5,599 nucleotides of DNA from Deltaproteobacteria bacterium (lineage in GTDB: Bacteria > Myxococcota > Myxococcia > Myxococcales > 40CM-4-68-19): the NCBI GenBank assembly GCA_018266095.1, contig JAFEBC010000507.1:1-5599 (forward strand), given 5' to 3'. Positions 1 to 5,599 of this stretch are shown here, piece by piece. Within the stretch, counting starts at the first letter, position 1; the number at the start of each line of letters is the position of its first letter. The position numbers and the translations under genes were made by a program. The notes beneath the pieces were generated by a model. That model saw only the letters and a program-made list of their open reading frames with translations, ran no database searches and was not told the DNA's origin.

Positions 1-83
1 CTCCCCACGCCTCGGGACCGCGGAGTGAAAACCCCCGCGACCAACGCCACCCGCGCTGTCACTCGGTAGCGCATCGCGTCGCG

Positions 84-108
84 TAAAAACCCTAAGAAAC
101 AAACAGTG
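84..108. promoter_or_regulatory. AT-rich patch, possible promoter region (weak)
   Basis: This is the only markedly A/T-rich stretch in the leader and stands out against the GC-rich background. It lies about 160 to 185 bases before the gene 1 start. Low-melting patches of this kind often mark promoters in GC-rich genomes. No hexamer pair matches a sigma-70 consensus well: TAAGAA at 93-98 matches the -10 box at only three positions. Strand is undecided, because the patch could also serve a divergent gene beyond the left edge. This is a positional inference only. Confidence 0.2.
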
Positions 109-255
109 ATCTCCGATCGCGCCCCCGAAGGCTTCTGCCGATGGTCCGTTCGCGGACGGGTAGGCACAGTGGCCACAGTCGGCTCTGTCAAAACCACCCC
201 GCCCGGAGGCGGTCCCCACTGCTCACAGCCGCCCGGCCGACGGCGGGCCCAAATC

Positions 256-261
256 AGGAGA
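256..261 (+). promoter_or_regulatory. Ribosome binding site of gene 1
   Basis: AGGAGA lies 7 bases before the ATG at 269. It is a near-consensus Shine-Dalgarno sequence at good spacing. It fixes the start so that the protein begins directly with a lipoprotein signal peptide. Confidence 0.8.
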
Positions 262-268
262 CACTGCG

Positions 269-1927
269 ATGACCATCCGACACTGCACCCTCGCCCTCGC
301 CGCCGCGGCCCTCGTCGCGACCGGCTGCGGCTCGAACAAGTCGAATCCCCCGGCGGGCCCCTCGGGCGGCGTGAACCTCAAGTTCAAGTCGGCCTCGAAC
401 GCGCTCACCATCGGCGTGCCGGACCTCTGCCCGACCTTCACGCTCACGCCGTACTCGATCTCGAGCGGCACCTACACGGCGGCCGGCGACCCCATCACCG
501 TCCAGGAGACGCACCCGGGCCAGACCGAGTTCATCGCTGGCTGCGTGGACACCTCGGACAACACGGCGACGCCGCCGGCCAACGACTGGAGCTACGCGGT
601 CTCGGCGAGCGGCTGGGCCTTCTGCGGCAGCTTCGCGACGCCCGCGGATCTCGCCGCGGCCGGCTACAACGACCTCGCCGACTACCTCACGGCGCACAAC
701 ATGACGCTGGCGGACTTCTTCGCCACCATCTCGCCGCAGACGGCGGTCGGGCAGCTCGACTTCAACTGCGTCGCCGGCAAGGACGTGAACGCGTCCATCT
801 CGGTCGACGTGAGCATCACGTTCCAGAGCAGCGCCGGCTACGTCGACATCTCGGTGTCGGTCAACACGCACGAGGTCTCCATCGGCTGCAAGATGGCCGA
901 CTTCGACCAGCACGCGGGCGACGGCAGCATCATCAACTTCGGCGCCGCGCAGACCGACCAGCAGTCGAACCTGACCAACTACACCGTGGGCCTCTCCGGC
1001 CAGCTCTCGCCGACCGGCCAGTTCCACGACGAGATCCACAGCGGCGGCGACTACACGCAGACCGACACGGGCCAGCTCGGCGCGCCCACGGCCGCGTCGC
1101 AGATCCTGCAGACGTTCGAGTCGGCCTGCACGCAGGGCACCGTGTTCCACGGCACGCTCGTGCCGACCTGCGACACCGAGATCCCGGGCGACGGCAGCGC
1201 GCCGTCCACCAGCGCGCAGCTCACCTCGGCGTTCATCTCCTCGGACGGGGACGGTGAGTGCTGGGCGAACCTGGCGGCGGACGGCAGCGCGGTCACGCTG
1301 ACCACCGCGACCACCAACGCGAGCGAGGCGCCGGGCGCGACGCCGGGGTCCTTCAGCGCCTACAACAACACCACCTCGCAGACGATCGCCGCGCCCTCGG
1401 GCACCACCATCGACGGCATCTGGCCGGACGGCCAGAGCGCGTTCGGCTTCGTCATCGCGTACCACAACACCTCGGGCGTGCAGGCGTGGGCGACGCTGAC
1501 GTTCGACCCCACCTCGGGCGCCTGGGCCCCGGGCGCGCCCAAGGGCAACATCAGCGGTCTGACCTCGGACCAGATCGCCTGCCTCGGCCTCTTCGGGCAG
1601 GGCGCGACCGGCTGCACCACGCCGAAGGACTGCGGCATCAAGGCCGACGTGGTGTGCAACGAGCTGACGTACTCGCGGCAGACGGCCGCCCTCATCGCGC
1701 AGCTCAACGCCACCTACAACGTGAACGGCACGAACTTCGACTTCGCGACGGTGGTGCACCAGCTCTACCCGCTGCAGAGCTGGTCGGCGAGCTGCGCGTG
1801 CTTCCCCGCGTACCAGACGTACCTGCTGAACTTCGCCGCCGACAACAGCGGCAGCCTGGAGAACGCGCTCGCGTTCGCGGACTTCCAGAAGCAGGGGATG
1901 TGCAGCGCCACGGCCGGCACGCGCTAG
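269..1927 (+). CDS. Predicted Cys-rich surface lipoprotein, paralogue 1 (function unknown)
   Basis: I do not recognise a named family. The 552-residue protein starts with a lipoprotein signal peptide: Arg4/His5, a hydrophobic Ala/Leu stretch, and lipobox V-A-T-G with Cys20 as the predicted lipidated residue. Gly at +2 would favour the outer membrane under the E. coli sorting rule. A Gly/Pro/Ser linker (about 21-34) leads to a beta-rich core with Cys54, 92, 119, 167, 207, 287 and 301. Its motifs are FTLTPY (57-62), GCVD (91-94), DW (106-107), GYVD (190-193), GCK-x-AD (206-211) and LQTF (280-283). The middle segment carries CWANL (331-335), GIWP (383-386) and AWATL (406-410). A four-Cys cluster follows (438, 449, 455, 463; CLGLFG at 438-443), then a Cys-containing tail with C-A-C (509-511) and Cys545. 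The cysteines suggest disulfides in an extracytoplasmic protein. There are no catalytic motifs. Products of genes 2 and 3 are paralogous. Frame and start are secure; function is unknown. Confidence 0.9.
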   Translation: MTIRHCTLALAAAALVATGCGSNKSNPPAGPSGGVNLKFKSASNALTIGVPDLCPTFTLTPYSISSGTYTAAGDPITVQETHPGQTEFIAGCVDTSDNTATPPANDWSYAVSASGWAFCGSFATPADLAAAGYNDLADYLTAHNMTLADFFATISPQTAVGQLDFNCVAGKDVNASISVDVSITFQSSAGYVDISVSVNTHEVSIGCKMADFDQHAGDGSIINFGAAQTDQQSNLTNYTVGLSGQLSPTGQFHDEIHSGGDYTQTDTGQLGAPTAASQILQTFESACTQGTVFHGTLVPTCDTEIPGDGSAPSTSAQLTSAFISSDGDGECWANLAADGSAVTLTTATTNASEAPGATPGSFSAYNNTTSQTIAAPSGTTIDGIWPDGQSAFGFVIAYHNTSGVQAWATLTFDPTSGAWAPGAPKGNISGLTSDQIACLGLFGQGATGCTTPKDCGIKADVVCNELTYSRQTAALIAQLNATYNVNGTNFDFATVVHQLYPLQSWSASCACFPAYQTYLLNFAADNSGSLENALAFADFQKQGMCSATAGTR

Positions 1928-1934
1928 CCCACAC

Positions 1935-1974
1935 GCGGACGACCCACCCGGCGCGGTTCCGGGTGGGCGTCTGC
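1935..1974 (+). terminator. Strong terminator-like hairpin after gene 1 (no T-run)
   Basis: CCCACCCGG (1943-1951) pairs perfectly with CCGGGTGGG (1959-1967) across the 7-base loop CGCGGTT. Beyond a single bulged A (1942), GACG (1938-1941) pairs with CGTC (1968-1971), and a G-T wobble plus two more pairs extend the stem to 1935/1974. It begins 7 bases after the gene 1 stop codon. The position and GC-rich stem suit a transcription terminator, but no T-tract follows. It may instead be a partial terminator or a 3'-end stabilising structure that lowers expression of gene 2 relative to gene 1. Confidence 0.6.
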
Positions 1975-2044
1975 CTCGGGCGCACGCGCGCCGCGCTCCC
2001 GGGGCAGACGAAGCCGCAGCGGACCCGAAGGACGGCCTCTGGCC

Positions 2045-2048
2045 GGAG
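2045..2048 (+). promoter_or_regulatory. Ribosome binding site of gene 2
   Basis: GGAG ends 5 bases before the ATG at 2054, and a second AGGA (2050-2053) directly abuts the start. Its first G can pair in the small hairpin CGGCC-TCT-GGCCG (2033-2045). The site supports the 2054 start, which gives a complete lipoprotein signal peptide. The next in-frame ATG, codon 14, would cut that peptide in half. Confidence 0.7.
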
Positions 2049-2053
2049 CAGGA

Positions 2054-3814
2054 ATGAGCTCACCTCGCCTCATCGCCGCCGCACTGTCCGCGATGGCGCT
2101 CGGCTGCTCGTTGGCCGATCCGGGCGGCGCGGAGCCGGGCGGACCCGGGACCTTCCCGGCCGAGCGGCGCGGCTACGTCAAGCTGGCGGCCTCCCTGCGC
2201 GCGAACACCACCGGCGGCCTGGTGCTCCCCGACATCTGCGCCACGTTCACCCTGACGCCGTACGCGATCAACAACGGCCAGCTCACCTTGGCGGGCGCGC
2301 CGTTCGTGGTGGTGGAGTCGGCGCCCGGCGAGGTCTCGTTCATCTCCGGCTGCATCGACTCGACGCCGAGCGGGGACGACTGGAGCTTCGGCGTGTCCGC
2401 GACCGGCTGGACGCTCTGCGACCCGACCGCGCAGCTCTCGGCGGGCCTGCAGTCGTATCTGCTCGAGCACGGGCTCTCGATGGCGCAGTTCCTGGCCACC
2501 TTCACGCCGCAGACGGCGGTGAGCCAGCTCGACGTGAACTGCCAGGCGGGCCTGGACATCGTGGCGCCCCTCCAGGTGTCGGTGAGCGTCCCGCTGGAGA
2601 CGGAGGTCGGCTACGTCGACCTCTCGGCGCAGGTCGACGCGCACGCGGTGACCATCGGCTGCAAGGACGCCGATCGCGATTCGAATGATCCGGCGCTGCT
2701 CGACTTCGGCTCCTCGCTGGAGAGCGCGCTGCCGGCGGGCTCGCCCTCGTTCGGCGTAGTGGCGATGGCGGGCGCGACGCCGCAGCACCAGTTCCAGAGC
2801 GTGGTGCAGAGCGGGCAGGTGCAGACGCAGACGTGGGCGGGTCAGCTCGCGTTCCCGGCGGCGCCCGCGCAGGTGCTGCAGACGTTCATCCCTGCGTGCG
2901 ACGGGGTGTTCCAGGCCTCGCAGCAGCCGACGTGCACCACGCAGGTGGCGCCGGGGCAGTCGCCCGAGGTCTCGACGAGCGCAGGGCTGGCCAACGCGTT
3001 CCTCTCGACGGCCTCCTCGATGACCTGGGCGACGCTCGCGCCCGATGGGGCGTCGGTCACGCTGCAGACCACGCATGCTCCGGCGCAGCCGCTCTCGGCG
3101 GGCACCACGGCGTCGTCGGCCACGGGGGCGAGCGCGCTGCTCGCGGCGCAGACGGTGGCGGCGCCGGCGGGCTCGACGTTCCTGGGCGTGTGGCCCTCGG
3201 GCGCGAACCCCAACGACCTGGTGGTGCTGCTCGTGGACGCGTCTTCGCAGCAGACCTGGGCGACCTTGTCGCAGGGCGCGACGCACGCGTGGTCGCTCTC
3301 CGCCGCGCAGGCCGTGTCTGGCCTGACGCCGTCCCAGGTGAGCTGCCTTGGCCTCTTCGGCGCGGGCGCGAGCGGGTGCGTGCCCGCCACGGTCAGCGAC
3401 TGCGGCCTGCCCACGGGCGATCAGCCGGACCTCTGCTTCAACTACGGCCTCTCCTGCACCGGCGACGAGTGCATCCAGCTCTACAGCGGGAGCAGCGGCA
3501 GCTACATCGCCATGCTCAACGGGCTGGGCATGTCGAGCCCATTCGCGGGCATCGATCCGTTCGCCGACGCGGGCTTCTGCCACGACTCGACGCAGTACAC
3601 GGGCTGCTTCGTGAAGCGCTACCGCCACCTCGCGCTGACCGAGGCCGCGCAGGGCGTGCCCGCGTCGGCGATCGACCCCATCACCTCGTACTGCGCTCAC
3701 GCGAACTGGGGCGACGCCTGCACGGACGCGTGGGCGGCCCAGTCCACGCCAGGAGGGCCGTCGTTCACGGCCTTCGCGAGCGATCCCGCGCACTCGACCG
3801 TCTGCCCTCCGTAG
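2054..3814 (+). CDS. Predicted Cys-rich surface lipoprotein, paralogue 2 (function unknown)
   Basis: This 586-residue paralogue of gene 1 has a short signal peptide with Arg5, a hydrophobic stretch and lipobox A-L-G with Cys18 as the predicted lipidated residue (Ser at +2). A Gly/Pro-rich linker runs to about residue 40. The core has Cys62, 100, 122, 163, 203, 282 and 294 at positions matching gene 1. Its motifs are FTLTPY (65-70), GCID (99-102), DDW (108-110), GYVD (186-189), GCK-x-AD (202-207) and LQTF (275-278). An exact TWATL occurs twice (324-328 and 401-405) around GVWP (378-381), suggesting an internal repeat. The four-Cys cluster is conserved (431, 442, 450, 461; CLGLFG at 431-436). 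The tail is longer than in gene 1 and richer in Cys (468, 473, 509, 518, 547, 556, 584), probably disulfide-bonded. No enzyme motif is visible. It lies 126 bases after gene 1 and 13 bases before gene 3, so co-transcription with gene 3 is likely. Confidence 0.9.
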   Translation: MSSPRLIAAALSAMALGCSLADPGGAEPGGPGTFPAERRGYVKLAASLRANTTGGLVLPDICATFTLTPYAINNGQLTLAGAPFVVVESAPGEVSFISGCIDSTPSGDDWSFGVSATGWTLCDPTAQLSAGLQSYLLEHGLSMAQFLATFTPQTAVSQLDVNCQAGLDIVAPLQVSVSVPLETEVGYVDLSAQVDAHAVTIGCKDADRDSNDPALLDFGSSLESALPAGSPSFGVVAMAGATPQHQFQSVVQSGQVQTQTWAGQLAFPAAPAQVLQTFIPACDGVFQASQQPTCTTQVAPGQSPEVSTSAGLANAFLSTASSMTWATLAPDGASVTLQTTHAPAQPLSAGTTASSATGASALLAAQTVAAPAGSTFLGVWPSGANPNDLVVLLVDASSQQTWATLSQGATHAWSLSAAQAVSGLTPSQVSCLGLFGAGASGCVPATVSDCGLPTGDQPDLCFNYGLSCTGDECIQLYSGSSGSYIAMLNGLGMSSPFAGIDPFADAGFCHDSTQYTGCFVKRYRHLALTEAAQGVPASAIDPITSYCAHANWGDACTDAWAAQSTPGGPSFTAFASDPAHSTVCPP

Positions 3815-3816
3815 CC

Positions 3817-3822
3817 AAGGAG
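3817..3822 (+). promoter_or_regulatory. Ribosome binding site of gene 3
   Basis: AAGGAG lies 5 bases before the ATG at 3828, in the 13-base gap after the gene 2 stop (3812-3814). It is the strongest Shine-Dalgarno sequence in the window. It fixes the start of gene 3 and supports translation from a shared mRNA with gene 2. Confidence 0.85.
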
Positions 3823-3827
3823 CACCC

Positions 3828-5599
3828 ATGAAGGCCGCCGCACACCTCACGCTCGCCGCCGCCGCGCTCCTCTGCGCCTGCGGACAGTCCGCTCCCGAGG
3901 GCGGCAGGCCGCTCCAGGCGCCGGGCCAGGTGAAGCTCGCGTTCGACACCAGGCTCCCGCCCGTCACCGCCCAGCCGGCGAGCGGATCCGGCAGCGCGCC
4001 CCTCCTGCTCCCGGCCATCTGCGCCGACTTCACGCTGACCCCGTACAGCATCGACGCGAGCGGCCACCACGCGCAGGCCGGCGATCCCATCCAGATCAGC
4101 GAGACCGCCGCGGGCACGACCGCCTTCATCGGGGGCTGCACCGACTCGTCCGCGGGTGACGACTGGGGCTACGTCGTCTCGGCGACCCACTGGCACCTGT
4201 GTCCCGGCGACGTGCTCTCGCAGGGCTTCACCGACTACGTGGGGGCGCACTTCGGCGGCGACGTGGACGCGTTCCTGGCCACGCTCTCGCCGCAGATCGC
4301 GACCTCGAGCATCGACCTCGACTGCCAGGCCGGCAAGGACATCGACGCGGACATCTCGGTGGACGTGAGCGTGCCCATCGCCAGCAGCGCGGGCTACGTG
4401 GACATCGGCGTCTCGGTCGACGTGAGCCAGCAGTCGGTGGGCTGCAAGCAGGCCGACTTCGGCGCGGACGGCACGCTGCACTTCGGCGAGGCCGCGCAGT
4501 ACCCGCAGGGGCAGGCGGCGCCGCTGGGCTTCACCGGCATCGGCCTGCTCACGCCCACGCTCGATCCCGACCTGACCCCGGGCGCTGCGCCCGACGCAGC
4601 GAGCGTCGATCAGTTCGCGGGCGTGGTGACGCTCGGCAACACCAGCACCGCCTTCTACACCGGCACGCTCGCGGTCTCGGGCGGCGCGAGCTACGACGTG
4701 CTGCAGGCGTTCGCGCCGCAGTGCGGTGACGGCATGTACTACGCGCAGACGCAGGCCGTGGAGTGCGACACGCGCGCGACGCAGGGCGCGCAAGGGGCCT
4801 GGTCGGCGCAGACGTACGCGGGCCTCGCGGACGTGCTCATGGTGGTCCCGGGCCGCCTCTGGGTGTCCGCGCGCGTGGGCCAGGCGAACACGCTCCTGCT
4901 CACCACCGGCACGGGCTCGGCCGCCTCGGACGCGAGCGTGCCCGCGAGCGCCTGGAACCCGCTCACGCTGCGGCAGGTGCTCGACTTCGGCGCGCAGGGC
5001 CTGACGCTCCTGGGTGTGTGGCCGAACCAGGAGCAGCCGAGCGACCTGGTCGCGCTCGTCGATGACGGCAGCGGCCCCGGCTACATCGACGTCTCCTTCG
5101 ACGCGGGCGCGGGCACGTGGTCGCTCGACCGCCGCGGCGCCACCTCGCTCGACGGGATGTCCGCGTCCGACCTCGCGAGCCTCGGCCTCTTCCAGCAGAC
5201 GAACGGCTGCCTCAAGGGCGTCTTCCACGAGACCACGACGACCGTGACCATCGACGCCAGCAGCGTCTTCCTCGGCGGCCACGCGCTCTCGGGGACGCTC
5301 AGCCCGCTCTGCGGCGAGGTGCTCGTCAAGCCCCTCGTCGTGAGCCAGGATTCGTTCGTCGGAGCGTCGAACGTGTCGCTGCTCGACGACCAGCACGTCA
5401 CCCTCGACGAGCGCGTGGGCACCGCCAAGGTGAACATCTTCGGCGGCAACCTCGCAGACCGCATCGACCTGCGCTTCGCGATCGAATCGCTGGCCCCCTG
5501 CGACGCACCCGGCGCGGTGCTCCCGGCGTTCGGCGGCTATCCGGCCCAGGCGAGCTACCTCAGCGTCACCGCGGGCGGCCTGGCCAGCGCGGCGCTCCC
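3828..5599 (+). CDS. Predicted Cys-rich surface lipoprotein, paralogue 3 (partial, runs off right edge)
   Basis: I translated this frame by hand: 590 codons stay open to the window edge with no stop, so the 3' end is missing. The signal peptide has Lys2, a hydrophobic Ala/Leu stretch and the sequence L-C-A-C. Cys18 is the likely lipidated residue because Ala17 suits -1, whereas Cys16 would have Leu at -1. After a Gly/Pro linker the core repeats the family pattern: Cys65, 104, 125, 166, 206, 299 and 313, with FTLTPY (68-73), GCTD (103-106), DDW (111-113), GYVD (189-192), GCK-x-AD (205-210) and LQAF (292-295). An extra segment of about 12 residues near 248-260 is absent from the other two. GVWP (396-399) and SLGLF (451-455) show the middle segment is retained, but Ser451 replaces the cysteine present in both paralogues. 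From Cys461 onward the sequence departs from genes 1 and 2 and looks beta-rich (Cys495, Cys558). Function unknown. Confidence 0.88.
   Translation, partial: MKAAAHLTLAAAALLCACGQSAPEGGRPLQAPGQVKLAFDTRLPPVTAQPASGSGSAPLLLPAICADFTLTPYSIDASGHHAQAGDPIQISETAAGTTAFIGGCTDSSAGDDWGYVVSATHWHLCPGDVLSQGFTDYVGAHFGGDVDAFLATLSPQIATSSIDLDCQAGKDIDADISVDVSVPIASSAGYVDIGVSVDVSQQSVGCKQADFGADGTLHFGEAAQYPQGQAAPLGFTGIGLLTPTLDPDLTPGAAPDAASVDQFAGVVTLGNTSTAFYTGTLAVSGGASYDVLQAFAPQCGDGMYYAQTQAVECDTRATQGAQGAWSAQTYAGLADVLMVVPGRLWVSARVGQANTLLLTTGTGSAASDASVPASAWNPLTLRQVLDFGAQGLTLLGVWPNQEQPSDLVALVDDGSGPGYIDVSFDAGAGTWSLDRRGATSLDGMSASDLASLGLFQQTNGCLKGVFHETTTTVTIDASSVFLGGHALSGTLSPLCGEVLVKPLVVSQDSFVGASNVSLLDDQHVTLDERVGTAKVNIFGGNLADRIDLRFAIESLAPCDAPGAVLPAFGGYPAQASYLSVTAGGLASAAL

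Larger units (their letters stand above)
1..268. other. Leader region upstream of gene 1, no supported gene
   Basis: I see no convincing coding sequence here. Short open stretches touch the left edge (+ frame 1 stops at 67-69, + frame 3 at 84-86; a minus-strand frame opens at an ATG at 74), but none has enough length or a ribosome binding site to be called. The region is GC-rich except for an AT-rich patch at about 84-108 (taaaaaccctaag...). A short direct repeat CACAGT occurs at 165-170 and 174-179 around the 8-base palindrome GTGGCCAC (169-176). The promoter for gene 1 should lie in this stretch, but no clear -35/-10 pair or sigma-54 element could be identified. Confidence 0.5.
1928..2053 (+). 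other. Intergenic spacer between genes 1 and 2
   Basis: The spacer is 126 bases without a gene. It contains the hairpin at 1935-1974 and a second possible pairing between GCCTCGGG (1973-1980) and CCCGGGGC (1998-2005, one G-T wobble) that slightly overlaps the first. A small stem at 2033-2045 touches the ribosome binding site of gene 2. No clear promoter boxes were seen, so I cannot say whether gene 2 has its own promoter. Confidence 0.55.

Noticed and set aside
1..69. Possible tail of an upstream plus-strand gene ending at the TAG at 67-69
   Set aside because: The 22 visible codons show no clear coding character, and another frame is also open to 86, so there is no basis for choosing either.
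1..74. Possible start of a divergent minus-strand gene (ATG at 74, hydrophobic N-terminus, open to the left edge)
   Set aside because: Only about 24 codons are visible and no Shine-Dalgarno sequence lies at proper spacing, so it cannot be separated from chance. Sequence to the left of the window would decide it.
163..184. GGCAC-like element resembling a sigma-54 -24 box
   Set aside because: The required GC at -12 is absent at the correct spacing for both nearby GG pairs.
438..449. Idea that the CLGLFG...C...C...C cluster binds metal (zinc or Fe-S)
   Set aside because: The proteins have lipoprotein export signals and many other cysteines, so disulfides are the simpler explanation, and the spacing matches no metal-binding motif I know. 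The coordinates of this entry are residue numbers in gene 1.
1258..2688. Plus-strand open frame overlapping the end of gene 1 and the start of gene 2
   Set aside because: It spans two genes and the intergenic hairpin in another frame, is low-complexity Arg-rich, and has no paralogue in the third copy. The same holds for the plus-strand frames at 106-1257 and 2833-3831.
2060..4141. Long minus-strand open frame (693 codons) covering gene 2 and the start of gene 3
   Set aside because: Its translation is dominated by Arg, Ala, Gly and Val with no recognisable domain, it crosses a gene boundary, and it is antisense to well-supported paralogous genes. It is a shadow of high GC content. The minus-strand frames at 254-1759 and 3765-5396 are rejected for the same reasons.

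Overview
The window is GC-rich throughout. Codons end mostly in G or C (Ala gcg/gcc, Leu ctc/ctg, Ser tcg/agc), and long antisense open frames shadow every gene, as is usual at this base composition. Three secreted lipoproteins lie head to tail with good Shine-Dalgarno sites. I infer a GC-rich Gram-negative bacterium, with Myxococcota or a related former deltaproteobacterial lineage most likely. That placement rests on composition and on the style of the proteins (large families of Cys-rich, Gly/Ser/Thr-rich lipoproteins), not on a marker gene. No rRNA, tRNA, CRISPR array or mobile element is visible.

Layout: 1-268 is a leader without a convincing gene. It holds one AT-rich patch (about 84-108) and ends in a Shine-Dalgarno sequence. 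Gene 1 (269-1927, 552 aa) is followed 7 bases after its stop by a strong hairpin with no T-run (1935-1974). Gene 2 (2054-3814, 586 aa) follows a 126-base gap. Gene 3 (3828 to beyond the right edge, 590 codons visible) starts only 13 bases after gene 2. All three lie on the + strand and could be one transcription unit, with the hairpin possibly reducing read-through from gene 1 into genes 2 and 3.

The three products are clear paralogues. Each has a lipoprotein signal peptide, a Gly/Pro/Ser-rich linker and a beta-rich N-terminal domain with seven conserved cysteines and shared motifs (C-x2-FTLTPY, F-I-x-GC-x-D, DW, C-x-AG-x-D, GYVD, GCK-x-AD, LQ-x-F-x3-C). Next comes a segment with a GxWP motif and WATL-like repeats, then a C-terminal part that differs. 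Genes 1 and 2 share a four-cysteine cluster (CLGLFG-x-GA-x-GC...C...C) and a Cys-containing tail. Gene 3 has lost the first cysteine of that cluster and continues into a different, apparently beta-rich module. I recognise no enzyme motif and no named family. The best reading is a tandemly duplicated family of cell-surface or outer-membrane lipoproteins of unknown function, with a conserved anchor and core and variable distal ends.
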